Positions 15,238-24,133 of a stretch of DNA of 35,515 nt are shown piece by piece. The stretch spans positions 1 to 35,515 of the forward strand of contig DXED01000034.1 in the NCBI GenBank assembly GCA_019115145.1. Direction: 5' to 3'. The stretch comes from Claveliimonas intestinigallinarum. Its GTDB lineage: Bacteria > Bacillota > Clostridia > Lachnospirales > Lachnospiraceae. The notes under the pieces were generated by a model. That model ran no database searches. It was not told where the DNA came from and saw nothing but the letters and a program-made list of their open reading frames with translations. A program made the position numbers and the translations under genes. How positions within the stretch are numbered: position 1 is the stretch's first letter; each line of letters begins with the position of its first letter.

Positions 15238-16680
15238 TTACTGAACAAGCGCCCAGAAGCCGCTGTCAGAGGCAAAGGGCCCTATCTCGTCAAAGTCAAA
15301 GGGCGCTGTCACCCAGGCATACCCTCTGTCGTCCTGGCTGTCCGCCGGATAGCGGAAGGAAAGGCCGATCTCCAGCCCGTCCTCGTCCACAAAGAATTCC
15401 GGTGTGTAGACGCCGTCCTTTGTGTCTCCGCCGAGGACATCCTTCATGTCCTCCGCGCTCAGCTCCGAGAGGAAGGTGTCGTCGTCCGCCTCGTCCCGCA
15501 TAACCTGCGCCCACTGGCCGACAAAGCTGTCGTCCAGATTGACAATATCCTTCACCTCATAGAGGGTTCCATCCTGGAGGTTCACGTTCACGCACCGGAG
15601 GGACACGTGATAGTCGTTCTCACTGCCCTCGTAGCTGTAATCCTGGAATACCACGCTTAAGAGCGACCGGCTCTGGTAGGTGACCTTGTACTCCACAAAG
15701 CTTGCCAGCACCGGATACTCCTCCCCCAGCACCTTCTCTTTCATCTCGTCAGAGGGAGACAGGTACAGCTTATCCACAGAGTCCAGGGCGCAGTCCTGGA
15801 GAGCGGTGTTCACCTTCTCCTGTACCTCCGCGTCCAGGCCGTCCACCTGGGGATAGTAGACCTCAAACTGAATGGTAGTGCTGCTCGTATTGTCCGCTGT
15901 GTAAATGTAGTTGTCCTCCGTCACATCGTAGCCGCAGTCCTCATCCACATACTCCGGGATGGCGTCAATGCCGGACTCCTCCTGACCGTCCTCAGCCTGT
16001 CCGTAGCCGCCGTAGAATTCATCATACCAGTCCTCAATGGAGGAGCCGTCATCTCCCCACTGGCTACCGTCCTGCATATACTCGTCCACGCCGTTCTCGG
16101 CCACGTAGCGCAGCTCCCTCGAGATGGCAGCTCCCGCCACCACAGCGAGAACAAGGCAGGCTGCCCCCACGCCTGCGGCAATGTAGACTCCCTTTCCCCT
16201 CTTTTTCTTCAGGGGAACAGAGGCTGCCCACATCTCCATGGGGATATAGCGCATCCCGCCTGCGTTCTGCTCCGGCGCTGTGTCATGCATACCCATGTGG
16301 CGGTAGGCGTCCACCGCTCCCGGGGAAGCATTGACCGTAAACTTCGACACCCGGTAAGTCTGAACCGCAAAGGAGCACATCTCCAGCAGGATAGCCTTCC
16401 CGATCCCGCTGTGCTGGTACTCCCGCCTCACAAAGAGGAGGGCGATATGTCCGGTGGGCAGAATCCCTCCCACGCCCAGCAGCTGGCTTCCCTCAAAGGC
16501 GCCAAAGAGGGCAAGCCCCTCTGTCTGCATCTTCCTCTCTATATTCGGATATCTGATAAAGTCCTGAAAAGAAGCCACTCCCTCCGGTGTGTACAGAGGC
16601 GCCACATCCTGGGCAAACACGTCCCACACAAGGTGGAGGGCATCCAGCATCTCCTGTCTCTCCAGTCTGCGTATATTCAT
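15238..16680 (-). CDS. GNAT acetyltransferase-TM-DUF3298-like fusion protein
   Basis: 480 residues. Residues 1-150 look like a GNAT N-acetyltransferase, with the acetyl-CoA loop RREYQHSGIGKAIL at 85-98. A basic stretch (PLKKKRGKG) and one membrane helix at about 164-186 follow. An acidic linker leads to an extracytoplasmic domain (about 260-480) that resembles DUF3298/RsiV-type domains (FEVYYPQVDGLDAEVQEKVN). The orientation would put the acetyltransferase inside and the C-terminal domain outside. AAGGAGGAAGATCCT precedes the ATG. The acetyl acceptor is unknown. The outer domain in RsiV senses lysozyme, but whether that applies here is speculation. Confidence 0.8.
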   Translation of the reverse strand: MNIRRLERQEMLDALHLVWDVFAQDVAPLYTPEGVASFQDFIRYPNIERKMQTEGLALFGAFEGSQLLGVGGILPTGHIALLFVRREYQHSGIGKAILLEMCSFAVQTYRVSKFTVNASPGAVDAYRHMGMHDTAPEQNAGGMRYIPMEMWAASVPLKKKRGKGVYIAAGVGAACLVLAVVAGAAISRELRYVAENGVDEYMQDGSQWGDDGSSIEDWYDEFYGGYGQAEDGQEESGIDAIPEYVDEDCGYDVTEDNYIYTADNTSSTTIQFEVYYPQVDGLDAEVQEKVNTALQDCALDSVDKLYLSPSDEMKEKVLGEEYPVLASFVEYKVTYQSRSLLSVVFQDYSYEGSENDYHVSLRCVNVNLQDGTLYEVKDIVNLDDSFVGQWAQVMRDEADDDTFLSELSAEDMKDVLGGDTKDGVYTPEFFVDEDGLEIGLSFRYPADSQDDRGYAWVTAPFDFDEIGPFASDSGFWALVQ

Positions 16681-16707
16681 AGGATCTTCCTCCTTTTTCT
16701 ATGGTAT

Positions 16708-17973
16708 CTATGCCTTGTCCTCTGTCCTGAGCAGTTCCTCCCGGAGCAGGGTCAGCGCTCTGACAACAGCATAGTCTCTGTTCTTGCTGCGGTTCCCGGT
16801 AAAGCGGAATTCCTCCACCCGGGTCTTTCCCCTGACACAGCACCCGACATACACAAGGCCCACCGGTTTCCCCGGCGTTCCCCCGTCCGGTCCGGCAATG
16901 CCGGTGACAGAGAGAGCCGCGTCCGCGCCTGCCTGGCGGGCCGCTCCCCGGGCCATCTGCTCCGCTGTCTCAGGGCTTACCGCCCCCACGCTCTCCAGAG
17001 TGCTGTGTTCCACGCCAAGGAGCTTTTCCTTGGCCTCATTGGAGTAGGTGATATATCCCTCTTTGTACACATTGGAGGCCCCTGGCACGTTCATGATCCT
17101 GCCTGCCAGCAGGCCCCCGGTACAGGACTCGGCTGTTGTGACTGTCATCTGTCTCTCCCGGAGCATGCCTACAACTGCCTCCTCCAAAGTAACCTCCTCG
17201 TCCATGGTGTAGATGTAGTCTCCGAACCGCTTCTCAAGCTCCGCCAGCATGGGCTCCATCAGCCTCCTGGCGGACTCCTCGTCCGCCGCCTTGGCAGTCA
17301 CCCGGAAATGCACCTCCCCGGTCTTGGCGTAGGGTGCAAGGGTGGGGTTGCTCTGCTCATCCATCAGATCCGCCACCATGGTCTCCGCCTGGCTCTCTCC
17401 GATGGAGCAGATCTTCACCATCTTCGAATAAATGCCCTCCGGCTGCAGCCTGTTCAGATAGGGGGCGATATCCCTCTCAAACATGGGTTTGATCTCACCC
17501 GGAGGTCCCGGCAGAAGGATGGCCGTCTTTCCCTTTTCCTTATCCTCCAGGATGATGCCCGGGGCTGTGCCGTTGTGGTTGTCCACCACGATGGCTCCCT
17601 CCGGGACGAGGGCCTGCTTCCAGTTGTTGGCCGTAATCTCCCGGCCCTGGGCCCTCCGCTTGTCAAAGTAGGCCTGGATGCGCTCTTTGGAGTGGGCGTC
17701 CTCATAGAGTTCCCTTCCAAATACCTTTGCTGTCACTTCCTTAGTCAGGTCATCCTTGGTGGGGCCAAGGCCGCCGCTTAAGATGACGATGTCGGACCTT
17801 GAGAGGGCCAGCCGGATGGCGTCCTCCAGCCGCTCCTCATTATCCCCCACCACGCTCTGGTGGTAGCAGGAAAGCCCCAGCAGGGCAATTTTCTCCGCCA
17901 GGTAGGCGGCGTTTGTGTTCACGATGTTTCCGAGAAGTATTTCCGTACCGACAGAAATCAGCTCCACTGTCAT
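16708..17973 (-). CDS. cinA: CinA family nicotinamide-nucleotide amidohydrolase
   Basis: 421 residues, full-length two-domain CinA. The N-terminal MoCF-like domain begins VELISVGTEILLGNIVNTNAAYLA and has LSGGLGPTKDDLTKE. The C-terminal amidohydrolase domain has TTAESCTGGLLAGRI with the catalytic serine and SVTGIAGPDGGTPGKPVG. The family deamidates NMN in pyridine-nucleotide recycling and is historically linked to competence and recA. The start follows pgsA by one nucleotide, so it is translationally coupled. Confidence 0.95.
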   Translation of the reverse strand: MTVELISVGTEILLGNIVNTNAAYLAEKIALLGLSCYHQSVVGDNEERLEDAIRLALSRSDIVILSGGLGPTKDDLTKEVTAKVFGRELYEDAHSKERIQAYFDKRRAQGREITANNWKQALVPEGAIVVDNHNGTAPGIILEDKEKGKTAILLPGPPGEIKPMFERDIAPYLNRLQPEGIYSKMVKICSIGESQAETMVADLMDEQSNPTLAPYAKTGEVHFRVTAKAADEESARRLMEPMLAELEKRFGDYIYTMDEEVTLEEAVVGMLRERQMTVTTAESCTGGLLAGRIMNVPGASNVYKEGYITYSNEAKEKLLGVEHSTLESVGAVSPETAEQMARGAARQAGADAALSVTGIAGPDGGTPGKPVGLVYVGCCVRGKTRVEEFRFTGNRSKNRDYAVVRALTLLREELLRTEDKA

Positions 17974-17974
17974 C

Positions 17975-18517
17975 CTACATTCCTCCCTTTGTCAGCACTT
18001 CTACATTTTTCGCAATATAATCGATCAGTGATACCACTGTCAGTATCAGGGCGATCCAGATAAGCACAGTACCCACTGTATCAAATACGCCGCCCAGGTC
18101 AGCGATCAGCACGATCACCATGAACATCTGGGACACGGTCTTGAATTTTCCCCAGTAGCTGGCCGCGATAACGATGCCGCTGTCGGCCGCCACCAGCCGG
18201 AACCCGCTGATGATGAACTCCCGCGCGATGATGACGATGACCACCCAGGCCGGCAGCTTGCCCGCCGGAATGAGACAGATCATGGCAGAGCACACAAGCA
18301 GCTTATCCGCCAAAGGGTCCATAAATTTACCGAAGTTAGTCACCAGGTTCCGGGCTCTGGCAATCTTGCCGTCCAGCATGTCTGTCAGGCTTGCCAGGCA
18401 GAAAAGGACGAGGGCGATCCATTTGCCGGCGTCCCCCGCGAAATCCGTGAGCATGAAAAACACAAAAAATGGTACCATGATTACCCGCAGTACGGTCAGT
18501 TTATTTGGCAAATTCAT
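17975..18517 (-). CDS. pgsA: CDP-diacylglycerol-glycerol-3-phosphate 3-phosphatidyltransferase
   Basis: 180 residues, integral membrane enzyme making phosphatidylglycerol phosphate. The CDP-alcohol phosphotransferase signature is complete: DGKIARARNLVTNFGK continuing to FMDPLAD, with both aspartate pairs. Several membrane helices are evident. It begins one base after rimO ends and cinA begins one base after it ends, a tightly packed operon (rimO-pgsA-cinA) typical of Firmicutes. Confidence 0.95.
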   Translation of the reverse strand: MNLPNKLTVLRVIMVPFFVFFMLTDFAGDAGKWIALVLFCLASLTDMLDGKIARARNLVTNFGKFMDPLADKLLVCSAMICLIPAGKLPAWVVIVIIAREFIISGFRLVAADSGIVIAASYWGKFKTVSQMFMVIVLIADLGGVFDTVGTVLIWIALILTVVSLIDYIAKNVEVLTKGGM

Positions 18518-18518
18518 C

Positions 18519-19841
18519 TTACATCAACTCTCCTATCAAATCGTATTCTGCTGCCCCTGTGACTTTCACTCTGGCAAAATCGCCGGACATCAGTTCCTCA
18601 TCTGTATTTACGAAAATGAGACCGTCCACATTCGGGGCGTCCTTGTAGGTCCTGCCCACGTAGGCGTTCTCGTCGGCCACCTTTCCCTCGATCATGACCA
18701 GCACCTCCCGGCCGATCATATCCTCAGCCAGGTCAAAGGCGATCTCCTGCTGGAGCTCCATCAGCTCCGCCTGCCGGTCCTCCTTTACTTCCTCCGGGAT
18801 CTGATCCTCCATCTCGGCCGCCGGTGTCCCCTCCTCCGGGGAGTAGGTGAAGACGCCCAGCCTGTCGAATTCCATCTGGTCCACAAAGTCCATCAGCCCC
18901 TCGTGCTGCTCCTTTGTCTCCCCGGGAAATCCGGTGATTAGAGTGGTGCGGATGGCAATATCCGGTATCTCCCGTCTCAGCTTCCCGATGATCTCCTCTA
19001 AGTCCTCTCTCGATGTGCGCCGTCCCATTCTGCCAAGGATCTCCGTGCTGGCGTGCTGGATAGGCAGATCCAGGTAGTGACAGATCTTGGGCTCCTCCTT
19101 CATGACCTGGATAAGGTTATCATCAATCTCCTCCGGGTAGCAGTAGAGGATGCGGATCCACCGTATGCCGCTGATCTTACACAGCTCCCTGAGCAGCCGG
19201 TGAAGGGATTTCTCCCCGTACAGGTCCACCCCGTAGATGGTGGTCTCCTGGGCCACCAGGATCAACTCCTTCACGCCGTCCTCCGCCAGGGCCTGCGCCT
19301 CCTTCACAAGGCGCTCCATAGGCACGCTGCGGTAATTGCCCCGTATCTTCGGGATAATGCAGTAGGTGCAGTGCTTATCGCATCCTTCCGCGATCTTCAG
19401 GTAGGCGAAATGACCGCCTGTGGTCACAAGACGTTTCGTCTCAGGCAGGGGCAGGGCGTCGATATCCCCTATCCTGACGCCGCTTTTTCCCTCCAGGGCC
19501 TCCTGGATGGCGTCCACTATTTTGTCGTAGGATGTGGTGCCCAGCACCTCGTCCACCTCGGGTATCTCCTCCAGGATCTCATTTTGGTATCTCTGGGCCA
19601 GACAGCCGGTGACGATGAGGGCCTTTAAGGTCCCGGTCTTCTTGTACTCCGCCATCTCCAGGATGGTCTGGATGCTCTCCTCCTTGGCGTCATGGATAAA
19701 GCAGCAGGTGTTGATAACGATGACGTCTGCCTGTGTCTCATCGTCCGTCATCTGATAGCCCCTGTCCGCCAGCAGGCCGATCATGACCTCCGAGTCCACC
19801 AGGTTCTTGTCGCACCCCAGCGATATAAAAAGCACATTCAT
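18519..19841 (-). CDS. rimO: Ribosomal protein S12 methylthiotransferase
   Basis: 440 residues. A radical-SAM methylthiotransferase that modifies an aspartate of ribosomal protein S12. The N-terminal UPF0004 domain has cysteines in SLGCDKNLVDSEV and INTCCFIHDA. The radical-SAM cluster motif is CDKHCTYC (CxxxCxxC) followed by IIPKIRG. A C-terminal TRAM-like domain is present. CxxKNxVDSE distinguishes RimO from MiaB. AAAGGAG precedes the ATG. It follows rpoZ in the housekeeping cluster. Confidence 0.95.
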   Translation of the reverse strand: MNVLFISLGCDKNLVDSEVMIGLLADRGYQMTDDETQADVIVINTCCFIHDAKEESIQTILEMAEYKKTGTLKALIVTGCLAQRYQNEILEEIPEVDEVLGTTSYDKIVDAIQEALEGKSGVRIGDIDALPLPETKRLVTTGGHFAYLKIAEGCDKHCTYCIIPKIRGNYRSVPMERLVKEAQALAEDGVKELILVAQETTIYGVDLYGEKSLHRLLRELCKISGIRWIRILYCYPEEIDDNLIQVMKEEPKICHYLDLPIQHASTEILGRMGRRTSREDLEEIIGKLRREIPDIAIRTTLITGFPGETKEQHEGLMDFVDQMEFDRLGVFTYSPEEGTPAAEMEDQIPEEVKEDRQAELMELQQEIAFDLAEDMIGREVLVMIEGKVADENAYVGRTYKDAPNVDGLIFVNTDEELMSGDFARVKVTGAAEYDLIGELM

Positions 19842-19864
19842 AGCTTTATCTCCTTTCAGTCAGA

Positions 19865-19895
19865 AAGGCAGATACCTTGTAAAAGCATCTGCCTT
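19865..19895 (-). terminator. Hairpin between rpoZ and rimO
   Basis: AAGGCAGAT and ATCTGCCTT pair perfectly across a 13-nt loop just after rpoZ. The T-tract after it is short on the minus strand, so it may be a partial attenuator or processing site within the operon rather than a full terminator. Confidence 0.5.
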
Positions 19896-19910
19896 ATCAT
19901 TTTCGTCCGC

Positions 19911-20153
19911 TTATTCTTCAGAGTCCTCTGCGATGATCGTGATCTTGCCGCTGTTCAGTTCATCGATGGCAATGGAGAGCGGCTTCTCGCCGTCCTTTGT
20001 CTTTACCAGAGGCACATCGCCGTCAATGAGCTGTCTGGCTCTCTTGGCTGTCGCCATGACGATGGAATACCGGCTATTGACGACCTTTGTCTCGCCCTCC
20101 TCCACGTCTTTGTTTACTACTTTCATCAGATCCGTGTATGATGGATGCAGCAT
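19911..20153 (-). CDS. rpoZ: RNA polymerase omega subunit
   Basis: 80 residues. The omega signature is NSRYSIVMATAKRARQLIDG, followed by KPLSIAIDELNSGKI. It aids RNA polymerase assembly. It starts four nucleotides after gmk ends, the usual Firmicute order gmk-rpoZ. The length fits clostridial omega proteins. Confidence 0.95.
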   Translation of the reverse strand: MLHPSYTDLMKVVNKDVEEGETKVVNSRYSIVMATAKRARQLIDGDVPLVKTKDGEKPLSIAIDELNSGKITIIAEDSEE

Positions 20154-20157
20154 ATTC

Positions 20158-20787
20158 CTATTCTCCTTTCAAATCCTCTTTCATATGTTCAATAAATGCC
20201 TGACTGCGCGTACTTCTTGCGTGCTCCGCTGAAATGACGCCGTGGACCTTATCCACACACTCCTCCAGCCGGTCCCTCTCGTTGAGAATGATGTAGTCGT
20301 AGGCTTCCATGAAGCCGGACTCCCTGGCCGCTGTCCTCATTCTCTCCTCAACCACCTCAGGAGCTTCCGTCCCTCTGTCCGTGAGCCTTCTCTTCAGCTC
20401 ACCCGCGCTGGGCGGTGTGATGAAAATAAGGAGGGCATCCGGGAACCTTTCCTTGATTTTCAGGGCCCCCTGAACCTCGATCTCCAGGATCACATCCTTT
20501 CCCTGGGAGAGCTGCTCCTGCACGTACGCCTTAGGCGTGCCATAGTAATTATTCACGTACATAGCATACTCTATCAGTTCGTCTTTCGCAATCATTTTTT
20601 CAAATTCTTCCCTTGTTTTGAAAAAATATTCCCTGCCGTTCTCCTCCCCCTCTCTGGGAGCTCTCGTGGTGGCTGAGATGGAAAGGGCGTAATTGTCGTA
20701 CTTTGTCAGAAGCCTTTTCAGCACAGTTCCCTTTCCCGCCCCGGAGAAACCGGATATGACGGTCAGAATTCCTTTTTGCTCGTTCAT
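20158..20787 (-). CDS. gmk: Guanylate kinase
   Basis: About 209 residues, phosphorylating GMP to GDP with ATP. The P-loop is GFSGAGKGTV near residues 12-21. Guanine-site and lid motifs ISATTRAPREGEENGREYFF and VNNYYGTPKAYV are present. The ATG at 20787 is preferred because GGGG lies eight bases upstream; the ATG at 20793 is too close to it. It lies between yicC and rpoZ. The remA/DUF370 gene often found between yicC and gmk is absent. Confidence 0.95.
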   Translation of the reverse strand: MNEQKGILTVISGFSGAGKGTVLKRLLTKYDNYALSISATTRAPREGEENGREYFFKTREEFEKMIAKDELIEYAMYVNNYYGTPKAYVQEQLSQGKDVILEIEVQGALKIKERFPDALLIFITPPSAGELKRRLTDRGTEAPEVVEERMRTAARESGFMEAYDYIILNERDRLEECVDKVHGVISAEHARSTRSQAFIEHMKEDLKGE

Positions 20788-20830
20788 GCTCATGTCCCCG
20801 CTCTTCTATCTTTTTTCTATATTTATATTT

Positions 20831-21712
20831 CTACTCTATGTTCTGTATCTGCTCTCTTACCTTCTCGATCTCTGTCTTCAGGTCAATGCCCCTGTTGGAG
20901 ACCTCCAGGTCGTTCGCCTTGGAGAGGATGGTGTTCGCCTCCCTGTTCATCTCCTGGGCGATAAAGTCCAGCTTTCTTCCTATACCGGCCTCATCGGACA
21001 GAAGCACGTCCTTCATGTGGCTGATGTGGCTTTTCAGCCTCACCACCTCCTCGTCCGTGCAGATCTTGTCTGCAAAGATGACTACCTCCGCGGCGATGCG
21101 GCTGTCGTCAATCTGGGTGTCGGCAAGGAGCTCCCTCACCTTCTCCTCCAGCTTTTCCCTGTACTCGGCAATGATCTTAGGAGATCTCACCTCGATAAAT
21201 TCCACCAGCTCCGCCATGCCGTCCAGCTTGTCAATGATATCTCTGCGGAGATTTTCACCCTCCAGGGTCCGGGTCTCCACAAACTGGGAGATAGCGCCCT
21301 CCATAGCCTTCTTCAGGCAGTTCCATATCTCCTCCTCGTCCAGCGCCTGCTCCTCCATGGTAAGGACCTCCGGATACCGGGAGAGAGTGGATACACGGAC
21401 ATCATTTTCCAGACCAAACTGCTCCTCCATCTCCCTGAGGCTCTCCATGTACTCTTTTGCCAGTGAGGCGTTGTATTTCAGCACCGCCTGCCCCTCGGAC
21501 AGATCCTCATAGGTAATGAAAATATCCACCTTGCCCCTGGATACGGACTGCTTCAAAAGACTGCGGATGGATGTCTCAAAAAAATTCAGCTTCTTCGGCA
21601 TGCGGATGTTGACATCCAGATAGCGGTGGTTCACACCCTTCATCTCCACTGTGAATTTCCGCTCTCCGTCTGAGAGCTCACATCTGCCAAAGCCTGTCAT
21701 ACTCTTTATCAT
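20831..21712 (-). CDS. YicC/YloC-family endoribonuclease
   Basis: 293 residues. It begins MIKSMTGFGRCELSDGERKFTVEMKGVNHRYLDVNIRMPK, the family hallmark, and ends with the DUF1732 segment FIAQEMNREANTILSKANDLEVSNRGIDLKTEIEKVREQIQNIE (read in parts). YicC-like proteins have been shown to be endoribonucleases. It heads the yicC-gmk-rpoZ group and is divergent from rqcH, with about 145 nt between. Confidence 0.92.
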   Translation of the reverse strand: MIKSMTGFGRCELSDGERKFTVEMKGVNHRYLDVNIRMPKKLNFFETSIRSLLKQSVSRGKVDIFITYEDLSEGQAVLKYNASLAKEYMESLREMEEQFGLENDVRVSTLSRYPEVLTMEEQALDEEEIWNCLKKAMEGAISQFVETRTLEGENLRRDIIDKLDGMAELVEFIEVRSPKIIAEYREKLEEKVRELLADTQIDDSRIAAEVVIFADKICTDEEVVRLKSHISHMKDVLLSDEAGIGRKLDFIAQEMNREANTILSKANDLEVSNRGIDLKTEIEKVREQIQNIE

Positions 21713-21790
21713 TTTGGCAACCTCGTTTTCGCTTTTTCATACTGCATTATTATAATTCATTTCCCCTCCCCCGTCAACTTTCCAAAACTC

Positions 21791-21845
21791 CCTTTCTGTG
21801 GTATACTGTGAACACTTGGCACTGTGAACACTTGAGACAGAAAGG
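21791..21845 (+). repeat. Nested repeats in the rqcH promoter/leader
   Basis: Two identical 14-bp direct repeats, ACTGTGAACACTTG, lie at 21805-21818 and 21821-21834. They are flanked by a 9-bp inverted repeat, CCTTTCTGT (21791-21799) and ACAGAAAGG (21837-21845). A TATACT -10 box overlaps the first repeat at 21802-21807. The right inverted arm includes the rqcH ribosome binding site. This could be a tandem operator or a slippage duplication. Confidence 0.7.
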
Positions 21846-21857
21846 ACTGTAATCTAT

Positions 21858-23600
21858 ATGGCTTTTGACGGAATTACCATAGCAGCTGTGACGAAAGAAT
21901 TGAAGGAGACCCTGGAGGGCGGGCGCATCAGCAAGATCGCCCAGCCCGAGGCGGACGAGCTGCTCCTGACGGTCAAGACTCCGGCCGGTCAGAGGCGGCT
22001 GTGCATCTGTGCCAGCGCCTCCCTTCCTCTTATATATCTCACTGATGAAAACAAGACGAGCCCCATGCAGGCCCCGGGCTTTTGCATGCTGCTGCGCAAG
22101 CACATCGGCAGCGGGCGCATCATATCCATCAGCCAGCCGAAGATGGAGCGCATCATCCGCTTCGAGATCGAGCACTTGGACGAGATGGGGGACCTGTGCA
22201 GCAAGACTCTCATTGTGGAGCTGATGGGGAAGCACAGCAACATCATCTTCTGCGATGACAGCGACCGCATCATCGACAGCATTAAGCATATATCCGCCCA
22301 GACAAGCTCTGTCCGGGAGGTGCTGCCGGGCCGGGACTACTTCATCCCGGACACCATGCACAAGCTGGATCCCCTGACCGTGGCCCAGGAGGACTTCATC
22401 ACTGCTCTCAGGACAAAGGGCGGCCCCCTCTCCAAGGCCCTGTACACCAGCTTCACCGGCATCAGCCCGGTGGTGGCTGAGGAGATCTGTTATCTGGCAG
22501 CCCTGGAGTCCCGAATGACGGCCGAGGATCTCTCCGGGGACATGCTGGTCCATCTGTACCGGCAATTCAGCTACTACATTGAGCAGGTGAGCCTGGGCGA
22601 CTTCTCCCCGGCCATCTACTATGAGGGCAGGGAGCCAAAGGAGTTTTCCGCGCTGCCCTTAAGCCATTTCTCCAACTACAGGAGAGAGGAATTCCCCTCT
22701 ATCTCCCAGGTGATCCGCACCTACTACTCCTCCCGGGAGTCCCTGACCCGCATCCGGCAGAAGTCCGCGGACCTGCGGCACGTAGTCCAGACTGCTCTGG
22801 AGAGGAACCGGAAGAAATACGACCTGCAGTCCAGACAGTTAAGGGACACAGAAGGCCGGGACAAATTCAAGGTCTACGGGGAGCTGATCAACACCTACGG
22901 CTACGGACTGGAGCCGGGCGCGAAGCAGCTTGCCGCCCTCAACTACTACACCAACGAGGAGGTCACCATCCCTCTGGATGAGCACATGACTCCCGCCGAG
23001 AACGCCCAGCGCTATTTTGCAAAATACAACAAGCAGAAGCGCACCTTTGAGGCATTAAGCCAGCTCATCGAGGAGACCCGGGAGGACATCGAGTACCTGG
23101 AGTCCATCAGCAATGCCCTGGACATCGCCCGGGCCGAGGAGGACCTGGTCCAGATCAAGGAGGAGCTGACCCAGACAGGCTACATCCGCCGCCGGAGTAC
23201 CAAACAGAAGGTGCGCATCACAAGCCGCCCCTTCCACTACATCTCCAGCGACGGCTACCATATCTATGTAGGGAAGAACAATCTCCAGAACGAGGAGCTG
23301 ACCTTCCACTTCGCCTCGGGAAATGACTGGTGGTTCCACGCCAAGAAGGTGCCCGGCTCCCACGTCATCGTGAAATCCGGCGGGGAGGAGCTGCCTGACC
23401 GCACCTTTGAGGAGGCCGGTCGGCTGGCCGCCTACTACTCAAAGAGCCGGGGAAGCGACAAGGTGGAGGTGGATTATATAGAGAAGAAGCACGTGAAAAA
23501 GCCTGGCGGCGGAAAGCCCGGCTTTGTCATCTACCACACCAACTACTCTCTTGTCATCGACTCGGATATCAGCGGAATTGAAGAAGTGCGGACGAACTGA
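21858..23600 (+). CDS. rqcH: Ribosome quality-control protein RqcH (NFACT family)
   Basis: 580 residues. RqcH binds obstructed 50S subunits and recruits tRNA-Ala to add C-terminal alanine tails; older annotation calls the family fibronectin-binding. The NFACT-N domain begins MAFDGITIAAVTKEL. A coiled-coil region spans roughly 290-430. The NFACT-R/DUF814 domain has DWWFHAKKVPGSHVIV and ends at YHTNYSLVID. At the place of the Asp-Arg pair reported as important in B. subtilis RqcH (97-98), this protein has Glu97-Arg98, a conservative change. AGAAAGG precedes the ATG. Confidence 0.93.
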   Translation: MAFDGITIAAVTKELKETLEGGRISKIAQPEADELLLTVKTPAGQRRLCICASASLPLIYLTDENKTSPMQAPGFCMLLRKHIGSGRIISISQPKMERIIRFEIEHLDEMGDLCSKTLIVELMGKHSNIIFCDDSDRIIDSIKHISAQTSSVREVLPGRDYFIPDTMHKLDPLTVAQEDFITALRTKGGPLSKALYTSFTGISPVVAEEICYLAALESRMTAEDLSGDMLVHLYRQFSYYIEQVSLGDFSPAIYYEGREPKEFSALPLSHFSNYRREEFPSISQVIRTYYSSRESLTRIRQKSADLRHVVQTALERNRKKYDLQSRQLRDTEGRDKFKVYGELINTYGYGLEPGAKQLAALNYYTNEEVTIPLDEHMTPAENAQRYFAKYNKQKRTFEALSQLIEETREDIEYLESISNALDIARAEEDLVQIKEELTQTGYIRRRSTKQKVRITSRPFHYISSDGYHIYVGKNNLQNEELTFHFASGNDWWFHAKKVPGSHVIVKSGGEELPDRTFEEAGRLAAYYSKSRGSDKVEVDYIEKKHVKKPGGGKPGFVIYHTNYSLVIDSDISGIEEVRTN

Positions 23601-23623
23601 CATCAGTTCATCCGCACTTTTGT
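23585..23623 (+). terminator. Intrinsic terminator overlapping the rqcH stop
   Basis: AAGTGCGGA (23585-23593) pairs with TCCGCACTT (23612-23620), with inner GAACTGA/TCAGTTC pairing and a T-run after. The left arm lies inside the last codons of rqcH. Confidence 0.85.
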
Positions 23624-23653
23624 CTATGGGAGATCCTTTGGGCTGTCCCTTTA

Positions 23654-24097
23654 TTAATATCTGCTGTTAAATTCTACAATCTCATCCCATATTTCTTCTT
23701 CATTAAGCAGCTCGTAACGCTTTCCGTCAACCAAAAAGTCAGAACCTGGCTTTATTCTCAGGCTACCTCCATCTTTATAGTACAAGATATACTCACTTTC
23801 TGCCCCGCCTGATAATCGCCTAAGAACTCTCCTGCCTAACTGTACTCTGTGCATCAGGTCCACAAATTCCTCTATCTCTTCTTCATCTGTGATATCTGCG
23901 CTTGTAGCGCTATCCGGGACGCCAAGCCAGCCGGAATATTGTATCCGCTCAATCTCATCCGCCTCCAGATTTTCAAGCTTTCTTGTGGGCCTGAAGGCAA
24001 GGTGCAATATCAGTAGAAGAACAATGCATATCCCTGCCACTATCAGAATTTTACCTATTTGCCCTTTTAACTTTGAGGACATATCCGCATTTCCCAT
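23654..24097 (-). CDS. Small membrane-anchored protein of unknown function
   Basis: 147 residues. One hydrophobic helix at about residues 15-34 (IGKILIVAGICIVLLLILHLAF), preceded by a lysine-bearing N-terminus, then an acidic exported domain. GGGAGGAATGAGAG precedes the ATG. The gene is noticeably more AT-rich than its neighbours. It lies 36 nt after the DUF815 ATPase gene. The sequence is not one I recognise. Confidence 0.65.
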   Translation of the reverse strand: MGNADMSSKLKGQIGKILIVAGICIVLLLILHLAFRPTRKLENLEADEIERIQYSGWLGVPDSATSADITDEEEIEEFVDLMHRVQLGRRVLRRLSGGAESEYILYYKDGGSLRIKPGSDFLVDGKRYELLNEEEIWDEIVEFNSRY

Positions 24098-24133
24098 CTC
24101 TCATTCCTCCCCCGGGCCATTCAAACGGCCCTA

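Noticed and set aside
14310..15503. 397-residue plus-strand open frame
   Set aside because: Antisense to topB and the GNAT fusion gene, spanning both; low-complexity Pro/Arg tail and no start signal.
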